Below are positions 52,651 to 60,564 of a stretch of 64,000 nt of DNA, piece after piece. Below the pieces are notes generated by a model, which was not told the DNA's origin, ran no database searches, and saw only the letters and a program-made list of their open reading frames with translations. Position 1 is the first letter of the stretch, and every line of letters begins with the position of its first letter. Both the position numbers and the translations under genes were made by a program. Source of the DNA: CALEMW01 sp964343835 (GTDB lineage: Bacteria > Krumholzibacteriota > Krumholzibacteriia > LZORAL124-64-63); contig CAYFKR010000015.1 in NCBI GenBank assembly GCA_964343835.1, positions 1-64,000 of the forward strand, in the 5' to 3' direction.

Positions 52651-53547
52651 ATGAGGTACCTGCTGATCATCCTGACCGTCATCGCCGTCGCCGCCTGCGC
52701 CGGGGCTGCCGACTCCAGAACCGGGGCTGCCGACTCCAGCACCGGCTGGATCCTGGACCGCGCCGCCGACGATTCGCCGTCCCTGCAGCGCGCCACCCTC
52801 CACCAGGCCGACGTGGGCGGCGCCTTTGCCGGCGGGTCCTCCGCCTATGCGGACCGGGATTACTCCCTGGCCAAGCCCATGATCCTGTCGGCGCTGATGC
52901 CCGGCCTGGGCGAGGCCACCATGGGCTACCGCCGCGGCTACGCCATGATGGCCCTGGACATCGCATCGTGGCTGGGCGTGAAGCACTACCACGACCTGGG
53001 CGGAGAGAAGCGCGACGCCTACATCGCGTATGCGGACGAGCACTGGAGCCTGGACCGCCTGGCCGCGGCCTTCGGCTCCGACGCCATCGACTACGTGGGC
53101 ACGTTCTACTACGACGTGGGCGACCACGAGGACCTGTCGCTCTGGGTCTCGGCGGCTGACGACTACCGCGAGTACTACGAGAACCTCGGCAAGTGGGACC
53201 AGTTCGTGTTCGGCTGGGACGACTTCACCGACCCCCGCGCCTGGGTCGGCCCCGGCGCCACGTCGGCGGACCTGAAGGACGACGAGCGGGTCTCCGCGAA
53301 CCGCCTCACGTACCGCTCCATGCGCAAGGACTCCAACGACCAGTTCGACCGCCGCGACCAGCTCATCTACCTGAACATGGCGACCCGCATCTTCTCCATG
53401 TTCCAGGTGGCCTTCCTGGGCGGCGCCTTCGACGGTGACGGCGACGACATGGCCGCGGGCTTCGACGTGGGCGACCACCGCGTGGCCCTCATCGCGGAAC
53501 CCAGGGGACTGACCACCACGCGGCTCGGCGTCGCGATCAGCTACTAG
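52651..53547 (+). CDS. DUF5683-like envelope protein, possibly a lipoprotein (paralogue 1)
   Basis: 298 residues. N-terminal signal YLLIILTVIAVAAC could be a lipoprotein signal (VAAC lipobox). A 7-residue repeat GAADSRT/GAADSST follows. The core KPMILSALMPGLGEATMGY is the PGLG..Y.G pattern of DUF5683-type membrane proteins, with a second hydrophobic stretch in YAMMALDIASWLG. The later RKDSNDQFDRRDQLIYLNM aligns with RADANRAYDRRDLTVLFAI of the next gene, so the two are paralogues. Function unknown; part of the envelope locus. Confidence 0.6.
   Translation: MRYLLIILTVIAVAACAGAADSRTGAADSSTGWILDRAADDSPSLQRATLHQADVGGAFAGGSSAYADRDYSLAKPMILSALMPGLGEATMGYRRGYAMMALDIASWLGVKHYHDLGGEKRDAYIAYADEHWSLDRLAAAFGSDAIDYVGTFYYDVGDHEDLSLWVSAADDYREYYENLGKWDQFVFGWDDFTDPRAWVGPGATSADLKDDERVSANRLTYRSMRKDSNDQFDRRDQLIYLNMATRIFSMFQVAFLGGAFDGDGDDMAAGFDVGDHRVALIAEPRGLTTTRLGVAISY
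52701..52742 (+). repeat. 21-bp tandem duplication inside the DUF5683-like gene
   Basis: Two units, 52701-52721 and 52722-52742, identical in 20 of 21 bases. In frame, it adds seven residues just after the signal peptide. Confidence 0.85.
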
Positions 53548-53564
53548 AGGGACGGAGGACCGAC

Positions 53565-54344
53565 GTGATCCAGTTGACGAGAATCCTGTTCCTCGCCGCG
53601 GCCCTGGGCCTGGCTTCCCTGGCCTCGGCCGGGACGGTCGGCCTGCTCCAGGCCGAACACGATGTCCTGGGCGCCCGCGCCGCGGCCCTGCCGAGCCTCC
53701 AGGAGGTCGGCGGCTCCGACATCGGCGGCACCAGCGGACCGTCGGGCGGCGGTCCCCGCGACCTGGGGGAGAAGCTCAGGGCCGGCGCCCTGTCCCTGGT
53801 CCTGCCGGGCCTCGGGCAGCTCTACAACGGCGACCGCGGCAAGGCCCTGGCCTTCGGCTCCGCCGAAGCGGCGGTCTGGACCACGTGGCTGGTGCTGCAC
53901 ACCACCGCCAACCACGCCCAGGACGACTACATCGAGTACGCAGGCCTCTTCGCCGGCGTCACCGGCGACCACGACGACCGGTACTGGCGTGACGTCGGCC
54001 GCCACCTGACCAGCGACGACTACAACCTCCAGCAGGAGATGATCGCCCGGGCCGAGGGCCGCGAGCCCACCAACCTGATCGGCGAGGCCGATTCCTGGTT
54101 CTGGCGCAACGAGGAGTACCAGGACAACTACAAGGACCTGCGGGCCGACGCCAACCGCGCCTACGACCGACGCGACCTGACGGTGCTCTTCGCCATCGTC
54201 AACCGGGCGGTGTCGGCCTACGACGCCGTGCGCAACGCAGGCGGCGATCACATGGTCGAGGTGGCGGGCCTGGGGATCGACCTCGAGTCGCGCCGGGTCT
54301 TCGGCCGTACCTCGACGGCCTGCGTGGTGTCGGGGAGGTTCTGA
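53565..54344 (+). CDS. DUF5683-like envelope protein (paralogue 2)
   Basis: 259 residues, GTG start with GGAGG upstream. Signal peptide LAAALGLASLASA. The motif GALSLVLPGLGQLYNGDRGK is the classic DUF5683 segment, followed by a hydrophobic stretch (EAAVWTTWLVLHT). It shares with the preceding protein H..D.YIEYA and the R.D.N...DRRD block. No catalytic motif is seen. TGATG overlap with the NHL lipoprotein gene. Confidence 0.65.
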   Translation: MIQLTRILFLAAALGLASLASAGTVGLLQAEHDVLGARAAALPSLQEVGGSDIGGTSGPSGGGPRDLGEKLRAGALSLVLPGLGQLYNGDRGKALAFGSAEAAVWTTWLVLHTTANHAQDDYIEYAGLFAGVTGDHDDRYWRDVGRHLTSDDYNLQQEMIARAEGREPTNLIGEADSWFWRNEEYQDNYKDLRADANRAYDRRDLTVLFAIVNRAVSAYDAVRNAGGDHMVEVAGLGIDLESRRVFGRTSTACVVSGRF

Positions 54345-55333
54345 TGATGCGCGGCGCGGTCGTCACCGTCCTGGTGGTCGCGGCGGCGATCCTGGTCGTC
54401 GGCTGCGCCGGTGGCGGAGCGGCCCGGTTCGAGAACGCTCCCGCCGACGATGCCCCGACCTCGTTCTTGGTGCCCGCATCGCTGACCTTCGTGGCCGCCC
54501 ACCGCAACGAGCGGGGTGCTCCCTACTATCCCCTGGAGGGCCTGGCCGGCCTCGCCTTCGACGCCGAGGGCGTGCTCTACGTGTGCGACCAGCTCGGCGG
54601 CCGCATCCACGGCTGGGAGATGGCCCGGGACCTCTGGTACCAGTTCGACGCCCCGGGCGGACGCGGCTTCCGGCCGGTGGCCGTGGGCTCCGACGGCTTC
54701 CACGTCCTGGCCCTGGACTTCGACTCCCGCGAGTTCGTGCGCTTCGACCGCCGCGGCATCTTCCTGGACCGCCTGATCGACTTCACCTACTTCGACACCG
54801 GCTTCGACCGCGTCCCGTCGGACTTCGACGTGGACGTGGACGGCAGCATCGCCCTGTGCGACGCCCAGGAGAACCAGGTCGTGGTGCTGGACGGCTACCT
54901 GGAGCCGCGCACCGTCTTCGGGAGCACCGGCAGCCACCGGGAGCAGTTCCGGGAGCCCAGCGGCATCGTGGTGCTGCCCGACGGGGGCTTCGCCGTCAGC
55001 GACCGCGGGAATCGGCGCGTGCAGGTCTTCAACCGCATCGGCTCCCTCACCGGCACTGCCGGCGGCGAGTTCGACGTGCACAACCCCATGATCACCCCGC
55101 AGGGCATCGACTGCGACCGATGGGGCAACCTCTTCGTGGCCGATCCCGCCGCCGGGAAGATCCACGTCTACGACCGCGACCTGCGGCACCTCTTCTCCGC
55201 CGGCTCCGAGCTGGGCCTGACCACGGCCCCGGTCAACCCCATGGACGTGGCCCTGGGACCCGACGGGCTGCTGGCGGTCACCGACCGGGGGCAGGGCCAG
55301 GCCGTGCTCCTCTACCGCATCCAGTACAGGTAG
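54344..55333 (+). CDS. NHL-repeat beta-propeller lipoprotein
   Basis: 329 residues. Lipoprotein signal with lipobox VVGC (Cys21). The rest forms NHL/SMP-30-like propeller blades: YYPLEGLAGLAFDAEGVLYV, PSDFDVDVDGSIALCDAQEN, FREPSGIVVLPDGGFAVSDR, PQGIDCDRWGNLFVADPAAG and VNPMDVALGPDGLLAVTDRG. Such propellers bind proteins or glycans on the envelope surface. ATG at 54344 (or 54347) is coupled to the upstream stop. Within the type-IX-like locus it could be an anchoring or scaffold lipoprotein; that is inference. Confidence 0.78.
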   Translation: MMRGAVVTVLVVAAAILVVGCAGGGAARFENAPADDAPTSFLVPASLTFVAAHRNERGAPYYPLEGLAGLAFDAEGVLYVCDQLGGRIHGWEMARDLWYQFDAPGGRGFRPVAVGSDGFHVLALDFDSREFVRFDRRGIFLDRLIDFTYFDTGFDRVPSDFDVDVDGSIALCDAQENQVVVLDGYLEPRTVFGSTGSHREQFREPSGIVVLPDGGFAVSDRGNRRVQVFNRIGSLTGTAGGEFDVHNPMITPQGIDCDRWGNLFVADPAAGKIHVYDRDLRHLFSAGSELGLTTAPVNPMDVALGPDGLLAVTDRGQGQAVLLYRIQYR

Positions 55334-55340
55334 GCCGCTC

Positions 55341-58300
55341 GTGGCGTCGGCGCTGCGGCACCTCATCGCGCTCTCCGTGCTCCTCGCCGCGCAGGCCGGA
55401 GCAGCGGCGGCTCCCGCCGACATGGACACGACGGGCGCCGTGACGGCTACCGAGGTGCACGAGCTCGGCGCCGACCACGAGCGCATCGAGCTGGCCCGTC
55501 GCCATCTGCTGCCCGGTTCCTTCGTGGCCGTGGTGGACGGGGTGCCCTGGGAGCGCGGGGCCGACTACCGCCTGGACGAGCGCCGCGGCATGTGGCTTCC
55601 CCTGCGGCGAGTCGAGTCGACCGCCGTGGCCGTCCTGAGGTACCGCTACATCCCCGCACCCGTTCCCCTGCGCCGCGAACTCCATCCCCCCGCACCCCGC
55701 CCGTCCCTGGACGGCGACGGGTCCTACGGGTCCGCCACGGTCGCCGGCGACGCGGCGACGACGGCCTGGGGCGACCTCGACGTCACCGGCAGCAAGTCGG
55801 TGCGCATGTCCTCGGGCAGCCGTCGCGAGATGACCGTGGACCAGACCCTGCGCCTGAACGTCTCGGGACGGCTGACCGAGGACGTGTCGGTGCGGGCCAT
55901 GCTCAGCGACGACAACCTGCCGGTGGTGCCCGAGGGCAACACCGAGGAGCTCCGCGACATCGACCGCGTGCGCGTGGACGTCACCGGCCGGACCTGGGCG
56001 GCGGTGCTGGGCGACTTCGTGGCCCGCAGCGGCGACACCCGCTACGGTGGCTACCGCCGGAAGCTCCAGGGAGCGCGGGTGTCGGTGGACGGCGCGGCCG
56101 CGGGCGTGGAGGTGCTGGCGGGTGCGCCCCGCGGCCGCTACCGGACGGTCCAGCTCCGCGGCGAGGAATCCAACCAGGGCCCTTACCCGCTGGCGGGGAA
56201 CGTCGGCGACAACCTGTTCCTGGTGGCCGGATCGGAGCGGGTGACCCTGGACGGCGAGCTCCTGACCCGCGGTGCGGACCGCGACTACGTGGTCGACTAC
56301 GTACGCGGCACCGTCACCTTCACGTACCGACGCCTGGTGACGGCCGAGAGCGAGATCGTCGTGGAGTTCGAGGAGGGCGAGGGTCCCTATGCCCGCTCCG
56401 TGGCGGGGGCGGGCGTGTCGGTACCCCTGTCCGCCGTCGGCGTGGATGCACGGGTGGGGGTGCGCCTTTTCCAGGAGAGCGATGACCCGGACCGCCCCCG
56501 CGGCGGGGACCTGAGCGACGAGGATCGCGACGCCCTGGCCGCCGCCGGCGACGACCCCGACGCCGCGACCGCCTCGGGCATCACCCCGACGGCGCCCGGC
56601 GAGGGCCGCTACCGCCTGGAGGAGACGGGGGGCGTGCAGGTGGCCGTCTGGGACACCGTCGCCGGCGACGTGGACGTCGTGTTCTTCCACGTGGGCTCCG
56701 GACTCGGGGAGTACGCCGTGGAATCCCTGACCGCCACGGGCGAGGCCGTCTACGGCTACCGCGGGCCGGGGGGAGGCTCCTGGCGCATCGGACGCCGCCT
56801 CGAGCTGGCCAGTCGCCAGCGCCTGATGTCCGTGTCCGGCGCCCTGGGCGACAGCCTGGCGCCGTGGCTCGACGCCGAGTGGCACGCCAGCGATTTCGAC
56901 GCCAACGTGCTGTCCTCCCTCGACGCCCACGACGACCGGGGCACGGCCTGGCGGGCCGGTCTGCGCACCGGCAACCGCGAGGCGACCCTGGCCGGCCGCT
57001 CCCTGGGCCGGTGGCGGGCGTCGGTGGACCACGAGGACCTCGGCGAGGGGTTCCGGCCCTTCCTGCTGGCCCGCGACCTCTTCCGCTACGAGCGCTGGGG
57101 CCTGGGCGTGCGGGCCCGCGACGAGGGCTTCCTGGACCAGCGGGACGCCGTGACCACGGGGCGGCTCGGCTGGGAGGCGGGGCGGGAGTCCCGCAGCGCC
57201 GCCGTGGAGGCCACCTGGGACCGTCTCGATCACGGCGCCGGACTGGAGGCCACGGCCCTGGAGGTGGGTGGCCGGTGGCGTCTGGGAGCCGTCTCGGGAC
57301 GTCACGCGCGCGTCGACGCCGGGGCCGACGACGCGGTCGACCCCCTGGACGTGACCCGCACCGTCGACGATCACGGCCTGACGGTGGACCTGGGGCCGGT
57401 CCGCACCACCGTCGGCCGCCTGGCCAGGGCCTACCGGGACGGCGGCGGCGACGACGACACCGGCGCCCGCCTCCGTCGCTGGACCGCGGCCCTCGCTTCC
57501 GACGGCGACGGCGCCTGGTCCTGGCGCGCCGGCTGGGCGCGGGACCTGGCGGACTCGGCCCGCAGCGACGGCTGGCGTCGCGAACGGGACGCCCGCACCG
57601 TCGATGCCGCCCTGACGACCCCCGAGGCCGCCGGCATGCGCCTGACCGCCGACGGCACCTGGCGTCGCACCGACGTGCCCGGCGGGGCGGAGCTCGTCAC
57701 CCGCCTCGCCAAGCTCCGGCTCTCCGGCCGCTGGCCCGACGCCGGCAGCGATTGGGCCCTGTCCTACGGCATCGACAACAGCCGCACCGAGGTCCTCGAC
57801 CGCCAGGTGATCTACGTGGGCGAGCGCCAGGGCGACTACAACCAGGCCGGCGACTTCGTGGGCCACGAGCTCGGCGACCATCAGGTGATCACCGTCGGCA
57901 CCGACAGCCTGGTGGCCACCACTGAGGTCTCCGCCGACCTCACCTGGCGCCAGGACTTCTCCGTGCTGGGGGAGGACCGCTGGTGGGGCGCCTGGTCCAC
58001 CTTCGCCCGCGTCTCGGCCAGGGGACGCAGCCGCACCGACGACGTGGGCGGCCTGCTCCGCCTCGACCGCGGCCGCCTGCTGGACCCCGACGACGGCGTG
58101 CTGGGGGAGCTCTCCCTGCGCCAGGACGTCAACCTGCTGCGCCACCTGCGCGCCTGGGACCTCCGCCTGCGCCTGGAGTTCGACGAGGGCCTGGACCGCC
58201 AGTACGCCGCCCACCCGGAGCGCCGCCTCCGGCGCCTCCACCAGGCCACCCTGGTGCGCAACCTGGGGCAGACCACCAGCATGCGCTGGCGGACCCGTCG

Positions 58301-58751
58301 GGATTTCGATCGCCGCCGCACCGAGGAGGCCGCCTCCAGCAGCAACCGCTCCTACGGCACCGTGGTCTGGAAGCACGAGACCGAGGCCCTGTGGCGACCG
58401 TCCCCCGGCAACCAGGCGGGCATCGCCGTGGACCACCTCCGACGCAGCGACGACGTCTCGGGGGTCGCCCAGCGGGAGTGGGGCCTGCGCCCGTCCGCGC
58501 GCTGGCGCCTGGCCGACCGCTGGAGCGGCACCGTCGACGCCCGCTGGTCCGACGTGACCAGCGACGAACCCGTCGGCTCCCTGCGCCCCTTCTTCTTCCC
58601 CTACCCGGGGGGCAACGTGGACGTGTCAGCCAGGCTGACCTGGGACCCGTCGCGGACCCTGAGCGTGTCCCTGGCCCAGTTCAGTCGCCGGCTGGGCGAC
58701 GAGAGGGGGTGGCAGCATGATGTCCGACTCGAGTCGACGGCTCGTTTCTAG
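55341..58751 (+). CDS. Large beta-rich outer-membrane protein, SprA-N-like family of unknown function
   Basis: 1136 residues from GTG at 55341. Signal peptide LIALSVLLAAQAGAAAA. An early beta-domain (about 30-130) is followed by the conserved block GSKSVRMSSGSRREMTVDQT, LSDDNLPVVPEGNTEELRDI, LGDF and YRRKLQGARVSVDG. Then comes VVDYVRGTVTFTYRRLVTAES, which, as I recall, recurs in uncharacterised FCB outer-membrane proteins related to the N-terminal part of SprA. The C-terminal ~600 residues alternate polar/aromatic strands rich in Arg/Asp and end ARF, consistent with a barrel. Much smaller than true SprA (over 2000 residues). Overlaps the BamA-like gene by 35 bases. Confidence 0.6.
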   Translation: MASALRHLIALSVLLAAQAGAAAAPADMDTTGAVTATEVHELGADHERIELARRHLLPGSFVAVVDGVPWERGADYRLDERRGMWLPLRRVESTAVAVLRYRYIPAPVPLRRELHPPAPRPSLDGDGSYGSATVAGDAATTAWGDLDVTGSKSVRMSSGSRREMTVDQTLRLNVSGRLTEDVSVRAMLSDDNLPVVPEGNTEELRDIDRVRVDVTGRTWAAVLGDFVARSGDTRYGGYRRKLQGARVSVDGAAAGVEVLAGAPRGRYRTVQLRGEESNQGPYPLAGNVGDNLFLVAGSERVTLDGELLTRGADRDYVVDYVRGTVTFTYRRLVTAESEIVVEFEEGEGPYARSVAGAGVSVPLSAVGVDARVGVRLFQESDDPDRPRGGDLSDEDRDALAAAGDDPDAATASGITPTAPGEGRYRLEETGGVQVAVWDTVAGDVDVVFFHVGSGLGEYAVESLTATGEAVYGYRGPGGGSWRIGRRLELASRQRLMSVSGALGDSLAPWLDAEWHASDFDANVLSSLDAHDDRGTAWRAGLRTGNREATLAGRSLGRWRASVDHEDLGEGFRPFLLARDLFRYERWGLGVRARDEGFLDQRDAVTTGRLGWEAGRESRSAAVEATWDRLDHGAGLEATALEVGGRWRLGAVSGRHARVDAGADDAVDPLDVTRTVDDHGLTVDLGPVRTTVGRLARAYRDGGGDDDTGARLRRWTAALASDGDGAWSWRAGWARDLADSARSDGWRRERDARTVDAALTTPEAAGMRLTADGTWRRTDVPGGAELVTRLAKLRLSGRWPDAGSDWALSYGIDNSRTEVLDRQVIYVGERQGDYNQAGDFVGHELGDHQVITVGTDSLVATTEVSADLTWRQDFSVLGEDRWWGAWSTFARVSARGRSRTDDVGGLLRLDRGRLLDPDDGVLGELSLRQDVNLLRHLRAWDLRLRLEFDEGLDRQYAAHPERRLRRLHQATLVRNLGQTTSMRWRTRRDFDRRRTEEAASSSNRSYGTVVWKHETEALWRPSPGNQAGIAVDHLRRSDDVSGVAQREWGLRPSARWRLADRWSGTVDARWSDVTSDEPVGSLRPFFFPYPGGNVDVSARLTWDPSRTLSVSLAQFSRRLGDERGWQHDVRLESTARF

Positions 58752-60552
58752 CCTGCTGCTCCTGGTGGCGGCCGGCCTTGCGACGGCGGCGTCCCCGGCC
58801 CGGATCGAACCCGCCCCCGGCGTGATCGACGGCGACCCCTGGCGCACCCACGCCGAGGCCGATGCGGCCTGGGCCGCGGCCTGGACCGGCGACTGGAACA
58901 CGGCCGCGTCGCTGGCGACGGCGTCGACGGACTCCATCGCAACCGTTGCCGCCACCGTGGCGGCGTCCCGCGCACCCGGTGACGACGGCCCGGTCCTGCC
59001 CCCTTCGGACGTGCTCAGGGACCGCTGGCACGCGCGGGGCCACCTGGCCTGCCGCATCCGCACGGTCGACCGCGACGGCGCGACGGTCCTGGTCGTGGAT
59101 CCGGGCCCCCTGTACCGGGTGGGTGCTGTGGACGTCGAGACGACGGGCGAGGCGGAGGCGGGCCCCTGGCTGGAGCGCTGGCTCCCGCGTCCCGGCGACC
59201 GGTTCGACGGGCCGACCTGGGACCGCGCGGTCCGGTTCCTGCTTTCGGCTGCCGGGGAGGCGGGCCATCCCTTCGCCGCCTGGTCGGTCCGCGGGGTCGC
59301 CCTGGACGCCGAGGCCGCGACCGTGGACGTGCGGGCCGTCCTCTCCACGGGACGACGGATGGTCTGGGGACCGGTGTCCTCGAGCCTGGGGACGGGAACC
59401 GCAGGTGCGTTCGCGGGCCGTGTTGCGGGGCTGGGGACCGGCCGACCCTTCCGCGACCGCGACCTGGTCCGCGCCCGGGAACGCCTCCTGGCCCGGGACC
59501 TCTACGCCGGCGTGGGCGAGCCGGTGCTCTGGCACGCCGCCCCCGATACCGTGGGCGTGCACTGGCCCATCACGCCGCGTCGCAGGGCCAACCGCATGGC
59601 GGTGGTGCTGGGCCTGAGCCGCCCGGACGACGGGAGCGGTACGCGCCTCAGCGGTCAGGCCGATCTGCTGCTGGGGAACATCGCCGGGACGGGGCGTCGC
59701 CTGGAAGTGGCGTGGAGCGACGACGGCGAATCCCGCTCCCGGTTCGGTCTGCAATGGCGCGAGCCCCTGGTGGCCGGAACGCCCCTGGACGCCGATCTCG
59801 GGCTGGACCAAGAGGTGGTCGACGGCGTCCACGCCAGGGTGCGCCTGGACCTCGGAGTGTCCCTGCCGGTGCGCGGCGGCTGGCAGCTGGAGCTCGGCGC
59901 GGGCCGGGACCGGGGCACGTTCCCCGCCGGGGAGTGGACGCGCTCCACGCGGACCCGGGCCCGGGTCGCGGTGCGTCGCTCGCGGCTGGATCCGGCGGTG
60001 AGCGGCTGGGGGGCTTCGGCGGTGGTGGAGGAGGCCCGACGCAGGGCCGAAGCCCGGGCAGGCGACGACGACGCCGAACCGGCCACGCCGCGGGAGGAGC
60101 GCCAGACCATCGTGGACCTGGGGCTCGAGGGCGAGATCTGGTTCGGCTCGACGGTCAGCGGCGCGATCCGTGGCCGCTTCGCCGACGTGGGCGGGGACGA
60201 GCCTGTCCTGCCCCTGGTGGAGCAGTTCCGCCTGGGAGGCGCCACCTCCCTGCGGGGCTATCGCGAGGACCGATTCCACGGGGAGCGCATGGCTGTGGCG
60301 TCGCTGGAACTCCGGCTGGGAAGGCCCGGTCGCTCCAGGGTTTACTCATTCCTGGACCTGGGGTACGTTCGCCAGTCGCGGCGAGACCCCGTCACCGAGG
60401 GGATCGTCGTGGACACCGAGCGCCCCCTGGGGTACGGCCTCGGCCTGATCACCACCGGCGCCGGGGGCGACGTCTCGCTCGCCATCGGATTCCCGGGGAC
60501 CGTGGGCCTGGACCGGGCCAAGCTCCACGTGTCGTTGCTGCAGACCTTCTGA
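58717..60552 (+). CDS. BamA/TamA (Omp85)-family outer-membrane protein
   Basis: 611 residues. Signal peptide LLLLVAAGLATAASPA. Residues about 90-285 contain POTRA-like repeats (LYRVGAVDVETTGE; FRDRDLVRARERLLARDLYA). The Omp85 barrel covers about 290-611. Its L6 signature is present as EQFRLGGATSLRGYREDRF, and the protein ends VSLLQTF with a C-terminal aromatic residue, as barrels do. Short for BamA (about 800 residues, five POTRA), closer to TamA-like insertases. It starts inside the end of the preceding gene, so it is translationally coupled and may assemble that barrel. Confidence 0.8.
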   Translation: MMSDSSRRLVSSLLLLVAAGLATAASPARIEPAPGVIDGDPWRTHAEADAAWAAAWTGDWNTAASLATASTDSIATVAATVAASRAPGDDGPVLPPSDVLRDRWHARGHLACRIRTVDRDGATVLVVDPGPLYRVGAVDVETTGEAEAGPWLERWLPRPGDRFDGPTWDRAVRFLLSAAGEAGHPFAAWSVRGVALDAEAATVDVRAVLSTGRRMVWGPVSSSLGTGTAGAFAGRVAGLGTGRPFRDRDLVRARERLLARDLYAGVGEPVLWHAAPDTVGVHWPITPRRRANRMAVVLGLSRPDDGSGTRLSGQADLLLGNIAGTGRRLEVAWSDDGESRSRFGLQWREPLVAGTPLDADLGLDQEVVDGVHARVRLDLGVSLPVRGGWQLELGAGRDRGTFPAGEWTRSTRTRARVAVRRSRLDPAVSGWGASAVVEEARRRAEARAGDDDAEPATPREERQTIVDLGLEGEIWFGSTVSGAIRGRFADVGGDEPVLPLVEQFRLGGATSLRGYREDRFHGERMAVASLELRLGRPGRSRVYSFLDLGYVRQSRRDPVTEGIVVDTERPLGYGLGLITTGAGGDVSLAIGFPGTVGLDRAKLHVSLLQTF

Positions 60553-60564
60553 CCGGAGCGTTCC

